From Sulfurimonas sp. (GTDB taxonomy: Bacteria > Campylobacterota > Campylobacteria > Campylobacterales > Sulfurimonadaceae), in the NCBI GenBank assembly GCA_027063215.1, contig JAMOSE010000160.1:1-6469 (forward strand): 6,469 nt of DNA. Direction: 5' to 3'. Shown here one piece after another: positions 1 to 5,367 of this stretch (positions are counted from its first letter, which is position 1; the number at the start of each line of letters is the position of its first letter). The notes beneath the pieces were generated by a model, which did not search any database, was not told where the DNA came from, and saw only the letters and a list, made by a program, of their open reading frames with translations. The position numbers and the translations under genes are program-made.

Positions 1-23
1 ATTTTGATTCCTAAAGGGAATTA

Positions 24-482
24 ATGGAAGTAACACTGCTTGTAAAGTCAATAGCCGGGCTTGTTGTTATCTTGGGTATTTTGATCTTTATATTACTGTA
101 TATGCAGTCTATAAAAAAAGCAAAAGCAAAAAAGAAATTACAAAAAAAGAGTGATAAAGCAGTGCCTGTTCCTGTTGCAAATAGTACTGATCTGCATGAT
201 TTGCTAGCTGTTGTTCGTAATAAAAAATCAACTACAAAAGAACTCTCTGAAGCATTAAATTCTATTATTAAATATCATGGAAAAATTCATCCAAAACTTG
301 GTGTTCGTACGCATCCTGATTTTGATATTTATGCAGAAATTCTTTTAAGAATTTGCCGTCATCCACATACGAGTAAAGATCTTATCATTAAGTTTGACAG
401 AGAGCTAGAGAAACGTAATCCGGAGTATGTCAGAGAGATTAATGACTCTCTGACAAAAGGACTTAATTCACGAGGCTTCTAA
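24..482 (+). CDS. Small membrane-anchored protein of unknown function
   Basis: A 152-residue protein that I do not recognise. Residues about 8-28 form one strongly hydrophobic helix, followed at once by a Lys-rich stretch (about 31-43). The positive-inside rule therefore predicts an N-terminal anchor with the remainder in the cytoplasm. A short Pro/Val-rich linker (about 46-52) leads to a soluble, probably helical region (about 55-145) containing a His/Pro-rich patch (HPKLGVRTHP near 89-98 and RHPH near 112-115). No catalytic motif or named domain is evident. The start is supported by an AAAGGGA ribosome-binding site at 13-19, a short distance before ATG. The gene converges on the soluble chemoreceptor with only 4 bp between the stop codons. 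Its promoter lies outside the window. A perfect 10-bp inverted repeat sits in its last codons (428-455). Confidence 0.75.
   Translation: MEVTLLVKSIAGLVVILGILIFILLYMQSIKKAKAKKKLQKKSDKAVPVPVANSTDLHDLLAVVRNKKSTTKELSEALNSIIKYHGKIHPKLGVRTHPDFDIYAEILLRICRHPHTSKDLIIKFDRELEKRNPEYVREINDSLTKGLNSRGF
428..455. repeat. Perfect 10-bp inverted repeat at the 3' end of the membrane-protein gene
   Basis: TGTCAGAGAG (428-437) pairs perfectly with CTCTCTGACA (446-455) around an 8-nt loop. It lies inside the last codons of the + gene and about 32 nt beyond the stop of the convergent chemoreceptor. Neither strand has a T-tract after the stem, so it is not a canonical intrinsic terminator. It could still help separate the two converging transcripts, since no other terminator is visible here. 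Confidence 0.5.
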
Positions 483-486
483 CTGC

Positions 487-1572
487 CTATGCTTTTTGTT
501 GTTGTGCACTTTTTACAGCATCAAGCAACTCTTTAAAGCCTACATCACTTGCATGCTCAACTGTTTTCATCACATCGATAATTTCTTTTGTTTTTCCTTG
601 TTTGCTTAACTCTATGGCTTTTTTAAGCCCCTGATGTACTGCTCTGTGATAGTTGGAGATACTGTTAACACGAGGAGAACCTTTAAGAATTGTTTGGCTT
701 GCTTCTGCAAACCATCTGCCAAAACGGCAACTGTTCTCATCTGAAATAGTCACATCTTCATTATGCAGAAGTGCTTTATAGCCTGAAAGTTTGAGTGTGA
801 TATGATCTATTTTTCCATTACTTACATGGAGCTCATTGGTAAGATCTTGCGTATTGCTTTTTATCTCTTCAGAGTTTTGGACTACTTGATAGATATTGTC
901 TTTAAAGGTATGGAGTATATCCATGACTTTTGATGTCTCTTGCATAAAAGTACTACCTATCTCCATCATAGAGTTGGAGTTTTGTTTCAGTCCGTTAATA
1001 TTGATCTCAACTTCTTGTGTTGCTTTTTGTGTACGCTCTGCAAGTTTTCTTACTTCATCGGCAACAACAGCAAAACCACGACCATGTTCACCGGCACGTG
1101 CAGCTTCAATGGCAGCATTGAGTGCTAGAAGGTTTGTCTGATCTGAGATATCTTTGATAAGGTTAATAATTTCTGCAATAGACATAACACTGTCATTGAG
1201 GGTATTGGAGTCATCACCAAGTGTGTTAGAGTACTCTTGTATAGTTTCAATCGTAGAGACAATATTCTCTGTTTCTCCTTCAACATCGTGCATTCTTGTT
1301 GCTGTTTTTTCATTAAGTGCATTGATATCTTCAAGCGTTACAAGATTTTCTTCGATCGTACCTTGTAAAAAACGTGTACCATCATCATAACTCTCAACAA
1401 GAAGATCTGTAAGTTCTTGTAAAGGAATATCACTCTCTACCGACGTATCCATCGTATTTCGTTCAAGCTCTGTAATAGTATCGCGTAAGCGACTGTTCTC
1501 TGCTTCTAGTGCCGAGATTTTACTCTCGTACTCTTTTTGAAGCTGTTGTATCTTTGCACTGCATCCAAACAT
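487..1572 (-). CDS. Soluble methyl-accepting chemotaxis protein with C-terminal CZB domain
   Basis: A 361-residue cytoplasmic chemoreceptor without any membrane segment. Residues 1-40 are a charged heptad-like coiled coil. Residues about 75-250 are the receptor signalling domain; its hairpin tip, which binds CheW and CheA, spans about 141-181 (DISDQTNLLALN, EAARAGEHGRGFAVVADEVR). The C-terminus is a chemoreceptor zinc-binding (CZB) domain with the family's 3-His/1-Cys ligand set: H257, C282 in CRFGRWF, and H309 and H313 in HRAVH. With no separate PAS, Cache or GAF sensor, the CZB domain is the likely input module; CZB domains in other bacteria respond to zinc or to oxidants such as hypochlorous acid through the Zn-bound Cys. 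The start is supported by an AAAAGGA site about 9 nt upstream and a TATAAT box at 1599-1604, suggesting its own transcript. Function as a receptor is secure; the ligand is not. Confidence 0.93.
   Translation of the reverse strand: MFGCSAKIQQLQKEYESKISALEAENSRLRDTITELERNTMDTSVESDIPLQELTDLLVESYDDGTRFLQGTIEENLVTLEDINALNEKTATRMHDVEGETENIVSTIETIQEYSNTLGDDSNTLNDSVMSIAEIINLIKDISDQTNLLALNAAIEAARAGEHGRGFAVVADEVRKLAERTQKATQEVEININGLKQNSNSMMEIGSTFMQETSKVMDILHTFKDNIYQVVQNSEEIKSNTQDLTNELHVSNGKIDHITLKLSGYKALLHNEDVTISDENSCRFGRWFAEASQTILKGSPRVNSISNYHRAVHQGLKKAIELSKQGKTKEIIDVMKTVEHASDVGFKELLDAVKSAQQQKA
1018..1161. repeat. Receptor-tip direct repeat, copy 1
   Basis: These 144 bp, coding for the CheA/CheW-binding tip of the soluble receptor, match 3949-4092 in the membrane receptor with about 13 differences by eye and no gaps. 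Most differences fall at synonymous positions. The similarity reflects paralogy and strong selection on the tip rather than a mobile element, but it provides homology for gene conversion between the two receptors. Confidence 0.8.
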
Positions 1573-1598
1573 AAATAAGTCCTTTTAAAATTTCATTA

Positions 1599-1604
1599 AT
1601 TATA
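1599..1604 (-). promoter_or_regulatory. -10 box for the soluble chemoreceptor
   Basis: On the - strand a perfect TATAAT lies 27 nt before the ATG at 1572, in AT-rich DNA with no recognisable -35, as is usual for sigma-70 promoters in Campylobacterota. The predicted start would give a leader of about 20 nt containing the AAAAGGA ribosome-binding site. I saw no sigma-54 (GG-N10-GC) or FliA-type element, so flagellar-class control is not supported. Confidence 0.5.
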
Positions 1605-1650
1605 TTTTAACACATTTATCTAAAAATTATCTGGAATTAGCATTAAAATT

Positions 1651-3147
1651 CTATTGCTGTCTTTTGTTGAATCCTGAAGTGCCCTTTTTTGCTATTATTT
1701 TAATATCCTTTGCATAGGGTTTAAGATATGTCGGTATTGCTCTTCCTTTGAGTTTTATCATATCTGTAAGCATTAAAGTAGCAACAGTGTCTGCATTGTG
1801 CTTTTTCACCTCAGTAAGATAACAAAAGAGTAGTTCCCCTTGTCTTGGCAGTGAAATTTTCCATGTTGCATCTGTCTGTTCATAAATCCAAAGAGCAAAT
1901 GCGTAAAAGTTTTTATATACATGCTTATGCTCCCATAAAAGGGCAATAGATTGTTTAAAATTACCAGAGTTATAGTAGAGATCCCAAAAACGGGCAAAAC
2001 GTTTCATAATTTGTATATCTTTAAAACTCAGTTGTCTGTTTTTGAGAATATCATAAGGGGGAATATCACTATAGACCATCCCGTGTTCAATATCATGGCG
2101 GTTAATATGAGTTCCTGAAAGCTTTTTTAAAATACCTATCTGTATCTCACAGGAGCTTAGTTGCATCAGTGCATCAAGATTGTCTCCAAAACTCTTTAGG
2201 GATTCTCCCGGTAAGCCGACAATGAGATCAAGATGAATATGCGCATCAGTTTCATGTTCTAAAAAGGCAATATTATTTTTGATTTTATCAAGTTTTAGTT
2301 GACGAGAGATATTGTTTGCAATCTCAAGATTAAGTGTTTGAATACCAATTTCAAGTTGGAGTGCTCCCTTTGGAAAGGCCTTGATTTTTTTACGCAGACT
2401 CTCTGGAAAGTGATCCGGAATGACTTCAAAGTGAGCAAAATAGGGTGGCTCTTTTTCCAAAAAAAAGTCTAAAATTCTGTTGGCCGTTTTCATATTTAGG
2501 TTAAAAGTTCTGTCAACAAATTTAAAGTTTCTCGCTCCTCTTTGCCATAGTATTTCAAACGCTCTTAAGACTTTGTCAAGTTCAAATGCCCGAACTTTTT
2601 CATCCATAGAGGAGAGGCAAAATTCACATTCAAAAGGACATCCTCGTGAGAGTTCCACATAAAGATAACGGTTTTGTATATCATGATCACTGTAGTATGT
2701 GTAGGGAAGTTCTATCTTTTTAAGATCAGGTATACTCATGCGGATAATACGTTCATTTGCTTTTTTGTTTTGTATATCTTTGCAGAGTTGGTAAAAAGCA
2801 AGATCGCCTTCTCCTTGAATAATATAATCTGCACGATCAAAATTAACACGAAAAGGGAGATATGTTACTTCGGGTCCGCCTAAAACTATCTGTGTCTGTG
2901 GAGAGACTTTTTTAAGGATATGAATGAGTTCATGTACTTGCGAGGCATTCCATATGTAAACACCGAGTCCGACAATGTCAGGATCTGTATCAAGAATCTT
3001 CTCTGCAACACTCTGCAAAGCATCATTGATATTAAACTCTAAAATTTCGGTATTTTTTTGTAACTCTTGCATATTTGCATAGAGATAACGAAGACCGATT
3101 GCTGAGTGCGTATAACGAGAATTAAGAGTACTTAAAATAATTTTCAT
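1651..3147 (-). CDS. B12-binding-domain radical SAM protein (DUF4080-like C-terminus)
   Basis: A 498-residue protein of the cobalamin-binding-type radical SAM group. Residues about 1-130 form a Rossmann-like B12-binding-type domain (GLGVYIWNAS near 60-69, VLGGPEVTYLP near 88-98); the base-on DxHxxG motif is not seen, as in many members. The radical SAM core follows, with a CX3CX2C [4Fe-4S] motif, C170-C174-C177 (GCPFECEFC), and typical later motifs (KFVDRTFN, EIGIQTL, LIVGLPGES). The last ~130 residues resemble DUF4080. The substrate is unknown; relatives include methyltransferases and ring-forming enzymes. The ATG at 3147 is chosen because it begins the family's usual N-terminus (MKIILSTLNSRYTHSAIGL). 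The frame stays open to an ATG at 3270, but that 41-residue extension only translates the upstream hairpins. No Shine-Dalgarno is visible before 3147, which is unusual beside its neighbours. Confidence 0.9.
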   Translation of the reverse strand: MKIILSTLNSRYTHSAIGLRYLYANMQELQKNTEILEFNINDALQSVAEKILDTDPDIVGLGVYIWNASQVHELIHILKKVSPQTQIVLGGPEVTYLPFRVNFDRADYIIQGEGDLAFYQLCKDIQNKKANERIIRMSIPDLKKIELPYTYYSDHDIQNRYLYVELSRGCPFECEFCLSSMDEKVRAFELDKVLRAFEILWQRGARNFKFVDRTFNLNMKTANRILDFFLEKEPPYFAHFEVIPDHFPESLRKKIKAFPKGALQLEIGIQTLNLEIANNISRQLKLDKIKNNIAFLEHETDAHIHLDLIVGLPGESLKSFGDNLDALMQLSSCEIQIGILKKLSGTHINRHDIEHGMVYSDIPPYDILKNRQLSFKDIQIMKRFARFWDLYYNSGNFKQSIALLWEHKHVYKNFYAFALWIYEQTDATWKISLPRQGELLFCYLTEVKKHNADTVATLMLTDMIKLKGRAIPTYLKPYAKDIKIIAKKGTSGFNKRQQ

Positions 3148-3175
3148 ACAAGAAGTGTAACATAAAAAATACTTT

Positions 3176-3223
3176 GAGAAGAAAACAGCCAAGAGAAATA
3201 AAAGGGGGAAAACTTGGCTGTTT
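3176..3223 (-). terminator. Intrinsic terminator of the candidate small RNA
   Basis: On the - strand AAACAGCCAAG (3223-3213) pairs perfectly with CTTGGCTGTTT (3193-3183), followed by a pyrimidine tail TTCTTCTC. The T-run begins inside the 3' arm (GTTTTCTTCT), the usual form of a Rho-independent terminator. The 19-nt loop is longer than average and carries the CCCCC motif. Incomplete termination would feed RNA polymerase into the radical SAM gene 30 nt further on. Confidence 0.65.
3201..3213. repeat. 13-bp direct repeat AAAGGGGGAAAAC, copy 1
   Basis: Read on the - strand this is GTTTTCCCCCTTT, filling the beginning of the terminator loop of the candidate small RNA. It is identical to 3256-3268, which lies 55 bp away in the loop of the other hairpin. 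Flanking stems are unrelated, so the loop sequence alone is conserved between the two hairpins. Confidence 0.85.
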
Positions 3224-3255
3224 AAAAATTTATAGGAGTATATGTCTCTATTATG

Positions 3256-3268
3256 AAAGGGGGAAAAC
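3256..3268. repeat. 13-bp direct repeat AAAGGGGGAAAAC, copy 2
   Basis: Identical to 3201-3213. On the - strand it forms the entire 12-nt loop of hairpin 1 plus the closing G of the stem, so it would be exposed as single-stranded C/U-rich RNA near the 5' end of the candidate small RNA. Confidence 0.85.
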
Positions 3269-3285
3269 ATAATTGAGATGGTGGA

Positions 3286-3291
3286 ATTATA
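3286..3291 (-). promoter_or_regulatory. -10 box of the candidate small RNA
   Basis: Perfect TATAAT on the - strand, with a second overlapping near-copy just upstream (TATAATTCGTATAAT in all). The 5' arm of hairpin 1 starts 8 nt after it, matching the expected start-site distance. Upstream DNA is AT-rich with no TTGACA, as usual for this phylum. It sits between the terminator of the PAS-receptor operon and the hairpins, so the RNA should be an independent transcript. Confidence 0.6.
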
Positions 3292-3330
3292 CGAATTATA
3301 AGTAAATATTAGGTAAATAAATAGAATAAG

Positions 3331-3369
3331 TTATAAAACCCATAGCAATTTTAAGAAAAAGCTATGAGT
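3331..3369 (-). terminator. Intrinsic terminator of the PAS-receptor operon
   Basis: On the - strand, 19 nt after the receptor's stop codon, ACTCATAGC (3369-3361) pairs with GCTATGGGT (3346-3338). The stem has 9 pairs including one G/U, around a 14-nt loop, and is followed by TTTATAA, so the run reads GGGTTTTATAA. The + strand has no T-tract, so it serves the - strand operon. The small-RNA promoter begins about 45 bp beyond it. Confidence 0.6.
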
Positions 3370-3387
3370 CGGTAAAAAATGCTCGTT

Positions 3388-4836
3388 TTAAGAGGCTTTA
3401 TTTATATTTGTTTGATACTCTTGAAGCATTTGGTCTAATTTGCTAAAGAGTGTCATTGAAGCATCTTCTAGCTGTGAAAAATTTTGCGTGATAATTTTTG
3501 GATGATCAGATTTGACAACGGAATTATCATACACAAATTTCATATTTTTAAATACCATATTATGAACAGTAGCGTGTGGAGTATCCATCTCTTTAAATGC
3601 TCTTGTATGTCCAAAACGTTCTTTCCCAAGGTTATTATACCATTGTCCCATACGGCAGTTGTTGTGATCCGGAAAGGTTTTGTCTTTATCTTCATTAAGA
3701 ATTGCTGAATAAGCATTTGATTTAAAGAGGATATGATCTACTTTTACAAGTGTTGTAAAGAGACGGTTTTGAATGGTAACAGCTGAGGCTGACGCCTCTG
3801 AAGCGAGGTGATTGAGATCTGTAAATGTCGCTTCAAACTCATTGATAACTGAACTTGATTTTTGTGCAATGTCGCTGATCTCATCAGAGTTTGTTCGCAT
3901 ATCGTTTGCTTCTTGTTGCAATGTAGAGATAGTGATCTCTATCTCTGTTGTTGCTTTTTGCGTACGTTCGGCAAGTTTTCTTACCTCATCGGCAACAACA
4001 GCAAATCCACGACCGTGTTCACCGGCACGAGCTGCTTCAATGGCGGCATTGAGCGCTAAAAGATTTGTCTGATCTGCGATATCTTTGATAAGACCGATGA
4101 CTTCTGAGATCTCACGACTTCTTCCTTCAAGGTTTATAATGCCTTCATGAGAAGAGGCAATCAACGCAACAAGAGAGTTGAGACGTTCACCGATTTCCAG
4201 AACATTTTTGAGTGACTCTGAAGATTCTGATGCTGTTTTTTGTGATACTTCTACAATCTCACTGGCATCTTGTGATGAGCTGGTAAGATCTTGTTGAATG
4301 ATACTTAGACCCTGTGCAACACCACCTCCAAGTTTTGTAAACTCATGTGCCATTTCACCTTTGATTTTTGTCTTATAGCCATTTGCAATGGAGACAATAG
4401 CTTCATTTACTGTTGCTGCAGTTGTTTTAAAAACACCCTGTAGCCCCTGAGGGTATGTATGGCGGTATGTTTTACCGGTTGATGCAGCTTTTATTGCTGT
4501 TGCGACATCGCGCATAAATGCTTCAAGTTGGTCAAGGGTATCATTAACTGCCCATGCAATTTCTGAGCTATTTGAGTTGTCCTGAGGAATATGTGTAATA
4601 CGATCTTCGAAATTTCCTTTTGATGCATTGCTCAGAACTCTGTGAATATCTGACATTATTGTACTTTTTGCAGTTGTACTCTCTTGTGTCGGTATAAAAA
4701 TACAAAGTATTAAAACAAGAAGAAGTGATATAGCCAGTATGTAGTTTGTTATAGTAACTGCATAAAGAGCTACCGCAATAAGGGTGACAAACAGTAATAG
4801 GGACTGTTTATTTTTGAATAGAGATGATAAGTTCAT
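3388..4836 (-). CDS. Membrane-anchored methyl-accepting chemotaxis protein with CZB domain (CetA-like partner)
   Basis: A 482-residue chemoreceptor. Two hydrophobic helices (about 11-28 and 31-49) form a tight hairpin with almost no periplasmic loop, so it cannot sense external ligands by a periplasmic domain. A linker (about 55-160) resembling HAMP-type helices leads to the signalling domain, with the CheA/CheW tip at about 251-291 (DIADQTNLLALN, EAARAGEHGRGFAVVADEVR). A CZB domain closes the protein: H368, C394 in CRMGQWY, and H421 and H425 in HATVH. The start has a strong AAGGAG site 9 nt upstream and overlaps the end of the PAS gene by 29 bp, implying translational coupling. A membrane hairpin receptor without its own sensor, encoded with an Aer-like PAS protein, parallels the split energy-taxis receptor CetA/CetB of Campylobacter. 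The extra CZB domain suggests a second input, zinc or oxidant. Confidence 0.93.
   Translation of the reverse strand: MNLSSLFKNKQSLLLFVTLIAVALYAVTITNYILAISLLLVLILCIFIPTQESTTAKSTIMSDIHRVLSNASKGNFEDRITHIPQDNSNSSEIAWAVNDTLDQLEAFMRDVATAIKAASTGKTYRHTYPQGLQGVFKTTAATVNEAIVSIANGYKTKIKGEMAHEFTKLGGGVAQGLSIIQQDLTSSSQDASEIVEVSQKTASESSESLKNVLEIGERLNSLVALIASSHEGIINLEGRSREISEVIGLIKDIADQTNLLALNAAIEAARAGEHGRGFAVVADEVRKLAERTQKATTEIEITISTLQQEANDMRTNSDEISDIAQKSSSVINEFEATFTDLNHLASEASASAVTIQNRLFTTLVKVDHILFKSNAYSAILNEDKDKTFPDHNNCRMGQWYNNLGKERFGHTRAFKEMDTPHATVHNMVFKNMKFVYDNSVVKSDHPKIITQNFSQLEDASMTLFSKLDQMLQEYQTNINKAS
3949..4092. repeat. Receptor-tip direct repeat, copy 2
   Basis: Same-strand counterpart of 1018-1161, covering the signalling-tip codons of the membrane receptor. 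About 13 of 144 bases differ. Outside this block the two receptor genes diverge quickly at the DNA level, so the repeat is bounded by the conserved protein tip. Confidence 0.8.
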
Positions 4837-5293
4837 CGTAACTTACTCCTTCTTTATTGATTAAATCATTTAAGATTTTTTCTCCGGCAGCTATACCACC
4901 ACTACGCTCTGCTTGTAACATTTTTTCATATAGTGGTTTAATGATTTGCAATGCTTGAGGATTTGGTTTGCGTCTTACAGAGTAATAACCAATGATATTC
5001 CCCCGCTCATCAAGAGAAGCTGTTACGTTGGCATAAACCCAGTAAGCATTTCCGTTTTTTGTTTTATTTATAACATAAGCAAAAATCTCTTCTTTATTTT
5101 GAATTCTATTCCATAAAAGTTTAAAGACAGTTTTTGGCATATCTGGATGTCGTACGATATTATGCGCTTTACCGAGAAGTTCCTCTTCTGTATACTCCGC
5201 CATATCGATAAATATCTTATTTACATAAGTGAGACGACCTTTTGTATCTGTTTTAGACACGATGAAGTCATTTTCATTCATCTCTCTTGTCAT
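4808..5293 (-). CDS. Aer/CetB-like PAS domain protein, probable FAD-binding energy sensor
   Basis: A 161-residue soluble protein. Residues about 10-108 form one PAS domain of the Aer/CetB type, with VNKIFIDMAEYTEEELLGKAHNIV, then RHPDMP (R48, H49, D51) and KNGNAYWVYANVT. In E. coli Aer the equivalent Arg-His-x-Asp residues are needed for FAD binding, so a flavin redox sensor is likely. The tail (about 110-161) is helical and could dock on the receptor. It lacks membrane and signalling domains and so needs a partner; the receptor encoded next, overlapping by 29 bp, is the obvious one. The ATG at 5293 is chosen for its AAGGTGG ribosome-binding site about 8 nt upstream and for a length close to CetB. 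The frame is open to 5386, but that extension crosses the divergent promoter region and is not PAS-like. Confidence 0.88.
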   Translation of the reverse strand: MTREMNENDFIVSKTDTKGRLTYVNKIFIDMAEYTEEELLGKAHNIVRHPDMPKTVFKLLWNRIQNKEEIFAYVINKTKNGNAYWVYANVTASLDERGNIIGYYSVRRKPNPQALQIIKPLYEKMLQAERSGGIAAGEKILNDLINKEGVSYDELIISIQK

Positions 5294-5330
5294 AGTAGTA
5301 TCCACCTTTTTTTTAGTGTTTGAGTATTTT

Positions 5331-5336
5331 ATCATA
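5331..5336 (-). promoter_or_regulatory. Possible -10 box for the PAS-receptor operon
   Basis: TATGAT on the - strand, part of a perfect palindrome ATCATATGAT (5331-5340), lies about 38 nt before the PAS start codon and would give a leader of roughly 30 nt carrying AAGGTGG. The overlapping TAAAAT a few bases downstream is an alternative. No -35 element stands out. Confidence 0.3.
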
Positions 5337-5340
5337 TGAT

Positions 5341-5360
5341 TTATAACAATAGCGTTATAA
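5341..5360. promoter_or_regulatory. Inverted repeat overlapping the transporter promoter, candidate operator
   Basis: TTATAAC (5341-5347) and GTTATAA (5354-5360) are perfect 7-bp arms around AATAGC. The right arm covers most of the transporter's -10 box (5356-5361), so a dimeric regulator bound here would block transcription. The sequence is loosely like Fur/PerR-type AT-rich dyads but matches no consensus I know. In such AT-rich DNA a 7-bp dyad may also be chance. Confidence 0.4.
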
Positions 5361-5361
5361 T
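5356..5361 (+). promoter_or_regulatory. -10 box of the transporter, predicting a leaderless mRNA
   Basis: A perfect TATAAT ends 6 nt before the transporter's ATG (TATAATTGCAGAATG). The normal distance from -10 to start site would place the first transcribed base at or within a nucleotide or two of the start codon. No Shine-Dalgarno is present, consistent with leaderless translation. Confidence 0.55.
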
Positions 5362-5367
5362 TGCAGA

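Larger units (their letters stand above)
3177..3279 (-). ncRNA. Candidate small RNA with two C-rich hairpin loops
   Basis: Read on the - strand, transcription from the TATAAT at 3291-3286 should begin near 3279-3282. The RNA would then fold into two hairpins. Hairpin 1 has arms 3278-3268 and 3255-3245: UCUC-A-AUUAUG pairs with CAUAAU-A-GAGA, 10 pairs with one A/A mismatch, around a 12-nt loop UUUUCCCCCUUU. A 21-nt linker containing UACUCCU follows. Hairpin 2 has perfect 11-bp arms, 3223-3213 and 3193-3183, around a 19-nt loop that begins with the same UUUUCCCCCUUU, and ends in a T-rich tract. Predicted length is about 100 nt. The duplicated C/U-rich loops suggest a base-pairing regulator of G-rich mRNA leaders, like Helicobacter RepG or Campylobacter CJnc190; identity with either is not claimed. 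The alternative is a structured leader or attenuator of the radical SAM gene starting 30 nt downstream. Promoter, folding and terminator all agree on strand, but no expression data are available. Confidence 0.68.

Noticed and set aside
896..1390. Several + strand open frames opposite the soluble receptor
   Set aside because: They are antisense shadows of the conserved signalling domain, with no ribosome-binding sites and no recognisable protein character. The same applies to + frames opposite the other receptor (3484-4072) and the radical SAM gene (2480-2883).
3242..3256. Start codon with a good AGGAG site on + (ATGTCTCTATTATGA)
   Set aside because: It encodes only four residues before a stop and no + promoter is evident; AGGAG is the complement of the sRNA linker.
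3148..3270. 41-residue N-terminal extension of the radical SAM protein from an ATG at 3270
   Set aside because: It has no ribosome-binding site, the residues are merely translation of the two hairpins and their C-rich loops, and the family N-terminus begins naturally at 3147.
3177..3279. Cobalamin riboswitch upstream of the B12-type radical SAM gene
   Set aside because: The region is far too short and simple for the cobalamin aptamer, and no B12-box-like sequence is visible.
1018..4092. The 144-bp direct repeats as traces of a mobile element
   Set aside because: Both copies code in frame for the universally conserved receptor tip and have no terminal repeats or transposase; paralogy explains them.
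4998..5005. GGGGGAA in the PAS mRNA as a target of the C-rich sRNA loops
   Set aside because: Only a 7-bp match and deep inside the coding region, where sRNA pairing rarely controls translation; weak on its own.
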